From an uncultured Massilia sp. (GTDB lineage Bacteria; Pseudomonadota; Gammaproteobacteria; Burkholderiales; Burkholderiaceae_D): 38,407 nt of DNA. This document shows, one piece after another, positions 1-7,247 of the stretch. Below the pieces are notes generated by a model. That model made no database searches. It was not told the origin of the DNA and saw nothing but the letters and a program-made list of their open reading frames with translations. A program made the translations under genes and the position numbers. The stretch lies in the NCBI GenBank assembly GCA_913777025.1, contig CAJYQM010000041.1:1-38407 (forward strand). The letters run 5' to 3'. Numbering within the stretch: position 1 is the stretch's first letter; the number at the start of each line of letters is the position of its first letter.

Positions 1-211
1 AGCGCATTCGAGATCCAGCCGAACAGCGGCGAGCTGTTCGAGACCAGTCCCGCTTCCACGCCGACCAGGCATTCCAGGCGCAGGTCGCCCAGGCGCCGCG
101 TATCGGGCGGCAGGCCGGGCGTGGTGACTTGCGCCTGGAATGCCTGGTCGGCGTGGAAGCGGGACTGGTCTCGAACAGCTCGCCGCTGTTCGGCTGGATC
201 TCGAATGCGCT
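1..211. repeat. Terminal inverted repeat / fold-back junction at the left edge
   Basis: Positions 1-82 are a perfect reverse complement of 130-211. The pairing continues to 86/126 with one mismatch (83 versus 129). The roughly 39-base loop is 87-125. Read on the minus strand, 128 down to 1 encodes TTPGLPPDTRRLGDLRLECL and onward, which is the same peptide as the plus-strand gene that follows, extended upstream. The plus-strand copy loses the native upstream codons at about 126. The end of the loop (GGTGAC, 123-128) nearly matches GGCGAC of the native sequence, as expected if a 3' end folded back and primed on itself. I therefore regard 1-125 as probably artefactual. A genuine inverted duplication is possible but less likely. 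Confidence 0.9.
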
Positions 212-503
212 GAGCAGCCCGGAGCAGGTGTGCAACAGCCCGGACGGCAATTTCCTGTTCTTCACGGAGCGCCCCGTGTTCTCGGTGACCCTGCGCGCCG
301 GCGAGCGCACCGAAATCCTGCCCTTCCGCATGCTGTACGCCGGCGGCGAGCAGACCCGCGACATGCTCGACTACTGCGATTGCCAGGTCTTGCTCGACCG
401 CACCTATTACGCGCCGATCTGGGACCGCAGCTGGCCAGACGACACCCTGGTCAGCTTCGAGTACATGGATGACCCGGCGCCCGCAGCGGAGACCCGGCCA
501 TGA
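126..503 (+). CDS. Hypothetical protein, 5' end lost at the fold-back
   Basis: I do not recognise this protein family. The frame is open to the window edge, but codons upstream of about 126 belong to the inverted copy, so the true N-terminus is missing. The best reconstruction joins the minus-strand reading of 128-87 (VTTPGLPPDTRRLGD) to LRLECLVGVEAGL here. The visible part is soluble-looking, with no membrane segment, rich in aromatic residues (FLFFTERPVF, DRTYYAPIWDRSW) and with a CDC motif. It ends in a proline/alanine tail. The stop codon overlaps the ATG of the next lipoprotein gene (ATGA at 500-503), so the two are probably co-translated and may act together at the envelope, which is an inference. 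Confidence 0.6.
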   Translation, partial: DLRLECLVGVEAGLVSNSSPLFGWISNALSSPEQVCNSPDGNFLFFTERPVFSVTLRAGERTEILPFRMLYAGGEQTRDMLDYCDCQVLLDRTYYAPIWDRSWPDDTLVSFEYMDDPAPAAETRP

Positions 504-814
504 AGCGCTACATATTTATATTAGCGGCCACGCTGCTGGCCGGCTGCGCCACCCAGCCTCCCCAGCCGGGCACCGTGGTGGCCGCCGACCGCTTCACCGA
601 GCAAGTCGTGCCGGGACGCACCACGCGCGCCGAACTGCTGGCCGCCTTCGGGGCGACCAAATCGGTCGTGTTCGACAGCGGCCACGAAGCCTGGCTGTAT
701 TCGGCCAACGCCACCAGCGGGCGCAGCGAGGAAGTGGTGGTGCTGCTGGACCGCGAAGGCATCGTGCGCAAGCTGCGGCGGCGGCCGCCCTACCCGACCG
801 ACCCGCAACGCTGA
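500..814 (+). CDS. Small outer-membrane-type lipoprotein, SmpA/BamE-like
   Basis: A 104-residue predicted lipoprotein. The N-terminus MKRYIFILAATLLAGC is a short signal peptide ending in a clear lipobox (LLAGC), so Cys16 should be lipidated. The body after the linker has PGRTTRAELLAAFGATKSV followed by short beta-prone segments (EAWLYSAN, EEVVVLLDREGIVRKL). This resembles the small BamE/SmpA fold, in which a helix-turn near the N-terminus precedes a beta sheet. The resemblance is by pattern only, and it is unlikely to be BamE itself because this is an isolated locus and the protein lacks the typical BamE signature. It overlaps the preceding gene by four bases (ATGA), implying translational coupling. 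Confidence 0.7.
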   Translation: MKRYIFILAATLLAGCATQPPQPGTVVAADRFTEQVVPGRTTRAELLAAFGATKSVVFDSGHEAWLYSANATSGRSEEVVVLLDREGIVRKLRRRPPYPTDPQR

Positions 815-866
815 GCGCAGTTTCGTGGCAGAATCAAAAGCTTTCCAACCTGCCTCTGCCACGACC

Positions 867-1244
867 ATGTTCGACCACGATTCCCCAGCCGCCGTCGTCC
901 AGCGCCAGCTCGACGCCTACAAGGCCCGCGACGTCGAGGCCCTGCTCGCCACCTATGCACCGGACGCGCGCCAGTACGAGCTCGGCGGCAACCTGCTGGC
1001 GGGCGGCCACGACGCCATGCGCCCGCGTTTCGCCCAGCGCTTCGAAGAACCCGACCTGCATGCGCGCCTGGTGCAGCGCGTGGTGATGGGCAACGTGGTG
1101 ATCGACCATGAGGTGGTCACCCGCAATTTCCCCGAAGGCAAAGGGGCGATCGAACTGGTCGCGATCTACGAGGTGGTGGAAGGCCGCATCCGTACGCAGA
1201 CCGTCCAGCTCGGCACAAAGCGGATCGACAGCGCGGCGGCCTGA
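867..1244 (+). CDS. NTF2-like / SnoaL-type protein
   Basis: A protein of about 125 residues with the layout of the nuclear transport factor 2 / SnoaL fold. The N-terminal helix SPAAVVQRQLDAYKARDVEA is followed by a LLATYAPDARQYE segment and then several beta strands. Members are small pocket proteins acting as isomerases, as hydrolases or as ligand-binding proteins of unknown role, and nothing here fixes the substrate. Start choice: ATG at 867 gives the normal N-terminus for the fold. A GTG at 825 in frame would add 14 residues, and neither has a good ribosome-binding site. A hairpin at 1271-1294 follows the gene. Family call is fairly safe; function is unknown. Confidence 0.7.
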   Translation: MFDHDSPAAVVQRQLDAYKARDVEALLATYAPDARQYELGGNLLAGGHDAMRPRFAQRFEEPDLHARLVQRVVMGNVVIDHEVVTRNFPEGKGAIELVAIYEVVEGRIRTQTVQLGTKRIDSAAA

Positions 1245-1270
1245 CGCCGAATCATGTAGAGTTCAACGAA

Positions 1271-1294
1271 CGGCGGGCAGTTTGACGCCCGTCG
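1271..1294 (+). terminator. Possible terminator hairpin after the NTF2-like gene
   Basis: CGGCGGGC (1271-1278) pairs with GCCCGTCG (1287-1294), allowing one G-T pair, around an eight-base loop. There is no strong T-run after it (AATCTTGG), so intrinsic termination would be weak. It lies in the 96-base gap before the thioesterase gene. Confidence 0.3.
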
Positions 1295-1340
1295 AATCTT
1301 GGTAATGGAGCGGCTTACCCGCACAGGATAGAATTCACGC

Positions 1341-1784
1341 ATGGCACGACTACAGCTCAATTTTCCAGATGACCAGTACTATTACTCGACGCTGCTGACG
1401 GTGCGCGTCACCGATATCAACGCCGGCAATCACCTGGGCAACGACTCGATGATCTCGATGATCTCCGAGGCCCGGGCGCGCTTCCTTTTCGAGTACGGCG
1501 TCGCCGAAACCGAGCGCGACGGCACTGGCATCATCGTCACCGACCTCGCCACCACCTATCGCGCCGAAGCGCATGCGCGCGACCAGTTGCTGTTCGAAGT
1601 CGGCGTCATGGATTTCAACAAGTACGGCGGCGACGTGATCTTCCGCGTGACCCGGCCCAAGGACCAGAAGCTCGTCGCCATGGCCAAGCAGGGCTTCGTC
1701 TTCTACAACTACAAGACCAGCCAGGTGGTCGCCATGCCGGAAGAGTTCAGATCGAAGTTCGAGCGGGTCAACTGGATCGACTGA
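1341..1784 (+). CDS. Acyl-CoA thioesterase family protein (4HBT hot-dog fold)
   Basis: A 147-residue single hot-dog domain. The segment VRVTDINAGNHLGNDSMISMISEARARF is the usual 4HBT/YbgC-type pattern: a strand, the active-site region around N-H-L-G-N, then the long central hot-dog helix carrying the Glu of SEARARF. It continues with beta strands (TDLATTYRAEAHARDQLLFEV; GGDVIFRVTRPKDQKLVAMAKQGFVFYNY). Such enzymes hydrolyse acyl-CoA thioesters in the cytoplasm; the acyl chain preferred here cannot be read from sequence. The classical YbgC Asp of VxxxDxDxxGHVNN is represented by D in VRVTDINAGNHLGN. It stands alone between the NTF2-like gene and the sigma factor gene. Confidence 0.85.
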   Translation: MARLQLNFPDDQYYYSTLLTVRVTDINAGNHLGNDSMISMISEARARFLFEYGVAETERDGTGIIVTDLATTYRAEAHARDQLLFEVGVMDFNKYGGDVIFRVTRPKDQKLVAMAKQGFVFYNYKTSQVVAMPEEFRSKFERVNWID

Positions 1785-1799
1785 GTTCATAAAAAAGCG

Positions 1800-1844
1800 G
1801 GAACTTCTTCCCTCCCCTGGCGGAATATGGGCAAACGACCCATA
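1800..1844 (+). promoter_or_regulatory. Candidate ECF-type promoter and inverted repeat upstream of the sigma gene
   Basis: GGAACTT (1800-1806) matches the -35 element typical of RpoE-like ECF promoters. About 16 bases later lies GAATAT (1823-1828), a plausible but unconvincing -10. An inverted repeat TATGGG (1826-1831) / CCCATA (1839-1844) sits directly in front of the ATG at 1847, where a ribosome-binding site would normally be. It could therefore be an operator or a translation-limiting hairpin. Autoregulation of an ECF sigma factor is common in the family, and here it is an inference. Confidence 0.35.
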
Positions 1845-1846
1845 CC

Positions 1847-2437
1847 ATGACCGCTTCCGCCAACCAACCCGCCGATACCGACCTGCTGCGCCAGATGCGC
1901 AGCGGCGCCGCCCACGCCTTCGCGGCGCTCTACCGGCGCCATCAGGGTCCGCTGTACCGCTTCGCCCTGCTGCGCTGCGGTGCGGCCGAGATCGCCGCCG
2001 ACGTCGTGCAGGAAGCCTTCATGGGTTTACTGACCGGGCGCTTCCAGTTCGACCCGCTGCGCGGCCAGCTGCAGCATTTCCTGTTCGGCGTGGCGCGCAA
2101 CCTGATCCTCAAGCTCGAGGAAGGCCGGCGCCGCCACGTGGCGCTGGCGCTCGACGATGACGAGGACGCCCCCGAAATCGCCGACGACCAGGCCTGCCCG
2201 CTGGGCCGCGTGCTCGGCAACGAAACCGCCGAGCAGGTCCGGCGCGCACTGTCCCTGCTGGCGCCACATTACCGCGACGCCGTGATCCTGTACGAACTGC
2301 ACGGCCTGTCCTATGCCGAGATCGCCGGCATCTGCCAGATCGACATCGGCACCGTGCGCTCGCGCCTGTCGCGCGGCCGCGCGGCAATGGCCAGGCGCCT
2401 GGCGGCCTGGCACAAGCTGGACATGGTGCAGGCATGA
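1847..2437 (+). CDS. ECF-family RNA polymerase sigma factor
   Basis: A 196-residue sigma-70 family factor of the extracytoplasmic-function class. Region 2 is at roughly residues 20-95 (AFAALYRRHQGPLYRFALLR, then AADVVQEAFMGLL and FLFGVARNLI). Region 4 is at about 130-185, with the helix-turn-helix GLSYAEIAGICQIDIGTVRSRLSRGR. There is no region 1.1 or 3, as expected for ECF factors. It would recruit core RNA polymerase to a small regulon under stress. The stop overlaps the start of the next gene (ATGA, 2434-2437), the classic arrangement of an ECF factor with its anti-sigma factor. There is no Shine-Dalgarno sequence in front of the ATG; an inverted repeat occupies that place. Confidence 0.93.
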   Translation: MTASANQPADTDLLRQMRSGAAHAFAALYRRHQGPLYRFALLRCGAAEIAADVVQEAFMGLLTGRFQFDPLRGQLQHFLFGVARNLILKLEEGRRRHVALALDDDEDAPEIADDQACPLGRVLGNETAEQVRRALSLLAPHYRDAVILYELHGLSYAEIAGICQIDIGTVRSRLSRGRAAMARRLAAWHKLDMVQA

Positions 2438-2955
2438 GAAAGATGGATGACATGGAAACCCGAGACCCGATGTTCGCTGCAATGTTCGACCCATTGCGCA
2501 GCGAGATGGACACCCTGGACACGCCGCGCGGCGTCGAGAAGGAACTGATGCAGGCCTTTGCCCGGCAATTCCCACGCAAGCGCCGCTGGTACCAGGCTTG
2601 GCGGGCGCGAACCTGGGCACTGGGCGCCAGTCTCGCGGCCGGCGCCCTGGCCGTGACGCTGACCTTGGGCGCGCTGATGGGCCCCCAGCCCGCGCGGACC
2701 GGCATGCCGGCGGACGGCAACGCGGCCCTGGTCACGCGCAGCGATGACGGCGGCCTGTTCATCGCCCTCGATTCGCTCGAACGCATCGAACAGGAACCGG
2801 CCCCGCGCATGGTCGAGACCGAGGTACCGCGCAGCAGCCTGGCCGCGCTGGGCGTGCCCCTCACCCCCGACAACGCCGGCGACGCCGTGAAAGCCGAACT
2901 GCTGGTGGCCAGCGACGGCCAGCCGCTGGCGCTGCGCCTGAGTGCCGTCAACTGA
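2434..2955 (+). CDS. Probable membrane anti-sigma factor
   Basis: A 173-residue protein with an acidic/charged cytoplasmic N-terminus (about 1-59), one membrane segment at about 60-83 (TWALGASLAAGALAVTLTLG) and a periplasmic C-terminal domain of about 85 residues. This single-span topology, with the cytoplasmic part facing the sigma factor, fits an anti-sigma factor. The gene overlaps the ECF sigma gene by four bases and is followed 20 bases later by a secreted protein. No HxxxCxxC zinc motif is seen, so it is not of the ZAS class. The call rests mainly on position and topology, as the sequence itself is not one I recognise. Confidence 0.6.
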   Translation: MRKMDDMETRDPMFAAMFDPLRSEMDTLDTPRGVEKELMQAFARQFPRKRRWYQAWRARTWALGASLAAGALAVTLTLGALMGPQPARTGMPADGNAALVTRSDDGGLFIALDSLERIEQEPAPRMVETEVPRSSLAALGVPLTPDNAGDAVKAELLVASDGQPLALRLSAVN

Positions 2956-2975
2956 TCGTCTATAAGGAGGAAACC

Positions 2976-4007
2976 ATGAACAAACTGATGCCGAGTCTGA
3001 CACTTGCACTATTGCTGTCCGCTGCTTTCGCACCGGCCCAGGCCTGGGAAACCGGCGCCGACCAGCCGGCCACGCGCGCCCCCGACGGCAGCGTCACCCT
3101 GCGTTTCGACTCGATGGTGACAGGGCGCGACGGCACCAGCATCCTGAAGCTGAACCCCGTCAAGAACGCTCCCTACAGCGCCCAATCCGTGATCGAACGC
3201 ACCCAGGCCCTGGGCGACGGCAACCAGATCAGCAACCAGCGCAGCCCGACCACCTATTACCGCGACAGCGCCGGCCGCACGCGCCAGGAAATCCGCGACG
3301 ACAAGGGCGAGATCCGTACCGTGACCATCAGCGACCCGGTCGCCGGCGCCACCTGGGTGCTCAAGCCGGAAGAGCGCACCGCGATCAAGCTGCCGAAAGG
3401 CGGGCGTCACGGCTTCGCATCGCGCGAAGGCAAGCTGCCGCAGATCGAGCGCCGCAAGAGCGCCGACGGCAGCGAGGAAATCATCGTTAAGCGGGTCCAG
3501 CGCGTGGACGGCGAGGCGCGCCAGCGCATGGGAGACAATGTGCGCATCCAGGTGGCGAGCGCCCTGGACGCGAACGGCGCCGCCCTGCGCGACATGCCGG
3601 GCCGCCTGGGACCCTTGGCCAGCGCCTTCGGCGACGCCAAATGGGCGGCCAGGGCGACGACGAAGGACTTGGGCACGCGCGACTTCAACGGGGTGAAAGC
3701 GGAGGGCAAGCTGCGCAGCTACGAAATCCCGGCCGGCGAGATCGGCAACCGCAACCCGATCGTGGTGTCCGACGAGACCTGGACCGCGCCGGAGCTGAAA
3801 CTGACGGTGTACACGAAACACAGCGACCCGCGCAGCGGCGATGCCGTGTTCCGCCTGGAGAACCTGAAGCGCGAGGAGCCGGCGGCAGCGCTGTTCAGCG
3901 TGCCGGCCGACTACACGGTCAAGGAGCCGCTCAAGGAAGCGCCGAAGGAAGCGCTGAAGGAAGCGCCCAAGGAAGCACCCAAGGAAGCGCCGGCCAGGGC
4001 GCAGTAA
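2976..4007 (+). CDS. Secreted protein with C-terminal Lys-Glu-Ala-Pro repeats
   Basis: A 343-residue exported protein. The signal peptide is MNKLMPSLTLALLLSAAFAP with likely cleavage after AQA (residue 23). The body, mainly beta-prone, contains QRSPTTYYRDSAGRTRQEIR and a later RENPIV/TWTAPELKLTVYTKHSDP-like segment. I know no precise family, though the layout resembles periplasmic sensor or DUF4412-like domains. The last 28 residues are a low-complexity tail of KEAP/KEAL units repeated about five times. The ribosome-binding site AAGGAGG (2963-2969) is the strongest in the window. Position right after the sigma/anti-sigma pair suggests it is the output or the signal-sensing partner of that system, which is an inference. 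The coding repeats span 3925-3995. Confidence 0.8.
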   Translation: MNKLMPSLTLALLLSAAFAPAQAWETGADQPATRAPDGSVTLRFDSMVTGRDGTSILKLNPVKNAPYSAQSVIERTQALGDGNQISNQRSPTTYYRDSAGRTRQEIRDDKGEIRTVTISDPVAGATWVLKPEERTAIKLPKGGRHGFASREGKLPQIERRKSADGSEEIIVKRVQRVDGEARQRMGDNVRIQVASALDANGAALRDMPGRLGPLASAFGDAKWAARATTKDLGTRDFNGVKAEGKLRSYEIPAGEIGNRNPIVVSDETWTAPELKLTVYTKHSDPRSGDAVFRLENLKREEPAAALFSVPADYTVKEPLKEAPKEALKEAPKEAPKEAPARAQ

Positions 4008-4024
4008 GAACCTGTGCGGTTCTT
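4006..4024. terminator. Hairpin in the convergent gap between the KEAP protein and katE
   Basis: AAGAACC (4006-4012) and GGTTCTT (4018-4024) form a perfect seven-base-pair stem with a five-base loop. The stem overlaps the stop codon of the KEAP-repeat gene and lies 21 bases from the katE stop. There is no long T-run on either side, so it may be a weak bidirectional terminator. Confidence 0.35.
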
Positions 4025-4045
4025 GCTGCGCCTGGCCGGTACCTC

Positions 4046-6445
4046 TCAAATCATCGGCGGATCGGTCTCGCGCACGAACGCGCGGTGGCTGCCGAGCGCG
4101 TCGACGAAGGCACCCAGCGGCGCATCCACCAGCAGGCCCGGATCGGCCGCACCGTCCGGCAGGGTCGCCGGCACCATCGCCTTGGCCAGCAAATCGGCGC
4201 CGGCGCCCAGTACCAGGATCGGCTTGCAGTGGCGGTACTGCTCGCGCACGAAGTCGATCGCATGGGCGTTGCGGGCCAGCATGGCGACGGCCTTGGCGCC
4301 GTCCGGCACGATCATCGCGTCGTACATCACCGACGGACCGGCTTCCAGCGAGATTTCGACCTCCAGCGGCGCCCCACCCTCGGCCTGCACCTTGCCCAGC
4401 ATGTTGCCGACCAGGCGCGGCACGGCGCCGGCGTCGAGCAGCTGCTCGTAGATGGCGCGCACCGATGCGCCGTCCACGCCCGGCGCCACCAGGATCGCCA
4501 CGCGGCGGGTCGCCGCACCGGTCTGGCCAGGACGGCTCAGCAGCGACAATGCCGGCGACGGCGCGTACTCGGGCACCGGGGCCTCGCTGGCGCGCGGCAG
4601 CGGTGCCGGCACGTCCATGCCGAGGCCTTCGGCGACCTTGGCCACCAGGTCGGCATCGACATTCGCCAGCAGGGCCAGGATGCGCTCGCGCACGGCCGGG
4701 GTCTGGACCCGGGTCAGCTCGAAGCGGAAGGCGTTCGCGATGTGGGCCTGCTCGACCGGGGTCTGGCTCTGGTAGAAGAGGCGCGCCTGGCCGTAGTGCT
4801 CGGCGAACAGTTCGGGATTGCCGCGCACTTTATCCACGCTGGCAAATTGCTCGGGGAAGCTGGTAAAGCCCATCTTGCCGGCCTGGAACGGGCAGCCGCC
4901 ACCCAGCGAGTTCGGCTCGTAGTTCACGCGTCCACGGTGGATGGCCTGACGGTGGAAACCGTCGCGCTGGTTGTTCTGGATCTGGACGACCGGCGAGTTG
5001 ATCGGGATCTCGTGGAAGTTCGGGCCGCCCAGGCGGGTCAGCTGCGTATCCTGGTAGGAGAAGTTACGGCCTTGCAGCAGCGGATCGTTGGAAAAATCGA
5101 TGCCCGGCACCACGTGCGAGGTACAGAACGCCACCTGCTCGGTCTCGGCAAAGAAGTTGTCCGGATTACGGTTCAGCACCATGCGGCCGACCGGGGTCAC
5201 TGGCACCAGTTCTTCCGGCACCAGCTTGGTGGCATCGAGGATGTCGAAGGGGAAGGATGCGGCCTGTTCTTCGGTGAAGACCTGCAGGCCCAGTTCCCAT
5301 TCCGGGAAGTTGCCGGATTCGATGGATTCCCACAGGTCGCGCCGGTGGAAGTCCGGATCGGCGCCCGAGATGCGCACCGCTTCGTCCCACACCAGCGAGT
5401 GGGTGCCCTGCAGCGGGGTCCAGTGGAATTTCACGAAGCGCGCTTCGCCCTGGGCATTGATCAGGCGGAAGGTGTGCACGCCGAAGCCTTGCATGGTGCG
5501 GTAGCTGCGCGGGATCGCACGGTCCGACATGACCCACATCAGCATGTGCGCGATTTCCGGCGACAGGCCGGCGAAATCCCAGAAGGTGTCGTGCGCGGTG
5601 GCCGCTTGCGGCATGGCGTGGTGCGGTTCCGGCTTGGCGGCGTGCACCAGGTCCGGGAACTTCATCGCATCCTGGATGAAGAACACCGGGATGTTGTTGC
5701 CGACCAGGTCCCAGTTGCCTTCCTCGGTGTAGAACTTGACCGCGAAGCCGCGCACGTCGCGCGCTGTGTCGGTCGAGCCGCGTTCGCCGGCGACGGTCGA
5801 GAAGCGCACGAACACCGGCGTGCGCTTGCCCTTGGCGGCGAACGGCACGGCGCGGGTCAGGCCGCTGAAGTCGTCGTAGGCCTCGAAGAAGCCGTGCGCG
5901 GCCGAACCGCGCGCATGCACCACGCGTTCCGGAATGCGCTCGTGGTCGAAGTGGCTGATCTTTTCGCGCAGGATGAAGTCTTCCAGCGCGGTCGGGCCGC
6001 GCAGGCCGATCTTCAGCGAGTGCTGGTTGTCGGCCACCGGCACGCCCTGGTTGGTGGTCAGGTGGCGGGCGGACGGGTCGACGCGCACGCGGTCCAGCGG
6101 CGCCACGGTCGGGTTCTCGCCGACCGGCGGCTGGCCGCTGCCCACCTTGTCCGAGCTGGCGATCTCGGTAGCCGTGCTGCCGGTGGTGGCCGGGCTGGCC
6201 GGCTGGCGCTGCGCGCCTTCCTGCGGCGTGCGCGCGGCATCGCCGTACTCGGCCGGCTTGTTCGGGTTGAACGGCATGTCGGCCGCCAGCTCCTTTTCGT
6301 TGGCGACCTTCTCGAGGAGGCGATCGGCGACCGGGTTGGGCGGACCCAGGCGCGACGGCGGCGTCGGGTCGGAAGGCCCTGCGACGGTGCTCAGTACCGA
6401 GCCGGCACCGTCGGCGGAAGCGGGTTGATTCTTACTTGTGGTCAT
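4046..6445 (-). CDS. katE: Large-subunit (HPII-type) catalase
   Basis: A 799-residue haem catalase converting hydrogen peroxide to water and oxygen. The core spans about 128-630. The active-site His177 lies in [14 protein letters not shown], the distal Asn250 in [11 protein letters not shown], and the haem-ligand Tyr464 in [16 protein letters not shown]. These sit at a constant offset of 49 from E. coli KatE His128/Asn201/Tyr415. Residues from about 646 to the end form the DJ-1/PfpI-like C-terminal domain specific to large catalases. The N-terminal extension (1-125) is low-complexity and longer than in E. coli. The residue equivalent to E. coli His392, which is cross-linked to the haem Tyr there, is Cys441 here. 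The ATG is preceded by GAGGAC. The gene stands alone on the minus strand and is convergent with the KEAP gene. Confidence 0.97.
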   Translation of the reverse strand: MTTSKNQPASADGAGSVLSTVAGPSDPTPPSRLGPPNPVADRLLEKVANEKELAADMPFNPNKPAEYGDAARTPQEGAQRQPASPATTGSTATEIASSDKVGSGQPPVGENPTVAPLDRVRVDPSARHLTTNQGVPVADNQHSLKIGLRGPTALEDFILREKISHFDHERIPERVVHARGSAAHGFFEAYDDFSGLTRAVPFAAKGKRTPVFVRFSTVAGERGSTDTARDVRGFAVKFYTEEGNWDLVGNNIPVFFIQDAMKFPDLVHAAKPEPHHAMPQAATAHDTFWDFAGLSPEIAHMLMWVMSDRAIPRSYRTMQGFGVHTFRLINAQGEARFVKFHWTPLQGTHSLVWDEAVRISGADPDFHRRDLWESIESGNFPEWELGLQVFTEEQAASFPFDILDATKLVPEELVPVTPVGRMVLNRNPDNFFAETEQVAFCTSHVVPGIDFSNDPLLQGRNFSYQDTQLTRLGGPNFHEIPINSPVVQIQNNQRDGFHRQAIHRGRVNYEPNSLGGGCPFQAGKMGFTSFPEQFASVDKVRGNPELFAEHYGQARLFYQSQTPVEQAHIANAFRFELTRVQTPAVRERILALLANVDADLVAKVAEGLGMDVPAPLPRASEAPVPEYAPSPALSLLSRPGQTGAATRRVAILVAPGVDGASVRAIYEQLLDAGAVPRLVGNMLGKVQAEGGAPLEVEISLEAGPSVMYDAMIVPDGAKAVAMLARNAHAIDFVREQYRHCKPILVLGAGADLLAKAMVPATLPDGAADPGLLVDAPLGAFVDALGSHRAFVRETDPPMI

Positions 6446-6502
6446 ATCGTCCTCGATGATGGATTGTTGGGTCTACATATTCAACAACCAACATAAAGGA
6501 CC

Positions 6503-6560
6503 AGTGGCTCAACCACTGTTAGTTCACTAACAGATCAAGAATTAAATCATTAAATGATTT
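6503..6560. promoter_or_regulatory. AT-rich intergenic block with three inverted repeats upstream of katE
   Basis: The 134-base gap between katE and the DUF3016 gene is much richer in A/T than its surroundings. It holds AGTGG/CCACT (6503-6507 and 6513-6517), CTGTTAG/CTAACAG around TTCA (6516-6533), and AAATCATT/AATGATTT around a single A (6544-6560). The first two overlap, so they could be alternative hairpins or operator half-sites for katE control. No OxyR-type ATAG spacing and no convincing sigma-70 pair was found, so the binding factor is unknown. Confidence 0.45.
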
Positions 6561-6575
6561 CTATCATTGCGATAG
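6561..6575. terminator. Hairpin just after the DUF3016 gene
   Basis: CTATC (6561-6565) pairs with GATAG (6571-6575) around a five-base loop, four bases beyond the stop of the minus-strand DUF3016 gene. On the plus strand it is followed by six T. For the DUF3016 transcript it is followed only by AAATCATT. It is a weak terminator candidate. Confidence 0.3.
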
Positions 6576-6579
6576 TTTT

Positions 6580-7077
6580 TTATCGGCGCCGGTTCGGCAA
6601 GGGTGCAATTGTCTTGTCGAACCACTCGTCGATCATTTTCTTCTCATAGTGCAGCGGCTCGCTCTCGTTGAAGTGCAGCGAACTCTGCTGGTAGTTCATG
6701 TCGGCCAGCTTGGCCGTGCCGCTCTTGATCACTTGCCCGTTCTGTTCGATCGCGTAATTCAGTTCCATGCGCGGCCAGTCGGCGCGGCCGGTCAGCACGC
6801 GCAGGTCGCGGCCGGCATTGGCGTTCGGGATGATGCGGCCGGCGGGGTCGAAGTCGGTCACTTCGATGCGCAAGTCCTGGCCTTGCGGCAGGTTCTTGCC
6901 CAGCGACTGGAAGTAATCGGTCAGCTGCTCCAGCATCTGCTCGCGCTCCCAGGGCGAAAACGGCAAGTCATAAAAGGTCTCCGGCTTCACGTACGTCACG
7001 TTTACGGCAGCCGAGGCAAGGCCGGCGCTCAGCGCCAGCAGGCCCGTCAGGGCCAATCGCGTCATCAACGAATTCAT
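6580..7077 (-). CDS. DUF3016 family secreted protein
   Basis: A protein of about 165 residues with a signal peptide (MNSLMTRLALTGLLALSAGL, cleavage near ASA-AVNV). The mature part matches the DUF3016 pattern: VTYVKPETFYDLPFS near the start, a helix EQMLEQLTDYFQSLGKNLP, then strands DLRIEVTDFDPAGRI and RMELNYAIEQNGQVIKSGTA, ending in HYEKKMIDEWFDKTI. The family is periplasmic with unknown function. Start: ATG at 7077 has AGAGG eight bases upstream. A GTG at 7098 in frame would lengthen the signal peptide unnaturally. It is transcribed in the same direction as katE but separated from it by an AT-rich regulatory block. Confidence 0.85.
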   Translation of the reverse strand: MNSLMTRLALTGLLALSAGLASAAVNVTYVKPETFYDLPFSPWEREQMLEQLTDYFQSLGKNLPQGQDLRIEVTDFDPAGRIIPNANAGRDLRVLTGRADWPRMELNYAIEQNGQVIKSGTAKLADMNYQQSSLHFNESEPLHYEKKMIDEWFDKTIAPLPNRRR

Positions 7078-7247
7078 TTGTTGTCCTCTCTTGTTCACCT
7101 TCCCCAGATGGTGAATATACGCCGCTTTTTACAGCCCTGTCCGTCTGTGGGAGTTCACTAGTTTGTATCGGAATGTTAGTGCGCGCACAGGGCATTGGCG
7201 GCGCCGCGGGCACAATCGGGCTCGACAGAACTTCGCGGGAGCGCGCC

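Noticed and set aside
3925-3995. Short tandem DNA repeat (CRISPR-like or minisatellite)
   Set aside because: The repetition is coding: it is the Lys-Glu-Ala-Pro tail of the secreted protein, with codon variation and no spacers.
3641-6496. A 951-residue open frame on the plus strand opposite katE
   Set aside because: It is antisense to an unmistakable catalase. Its composition (His/Arg/Gln/Gly-rich, few hydrophobic cores) is typical of shadow frames in GC-rich DNA, and it has no start signal.
6561-6575. OxyR binding site
   Set aside because: CTATC-N5-GATAG has the half-sites in the wrong orientation and spacing for the ATAG-N7-CTAT pattern; it reads better as a hairpin.
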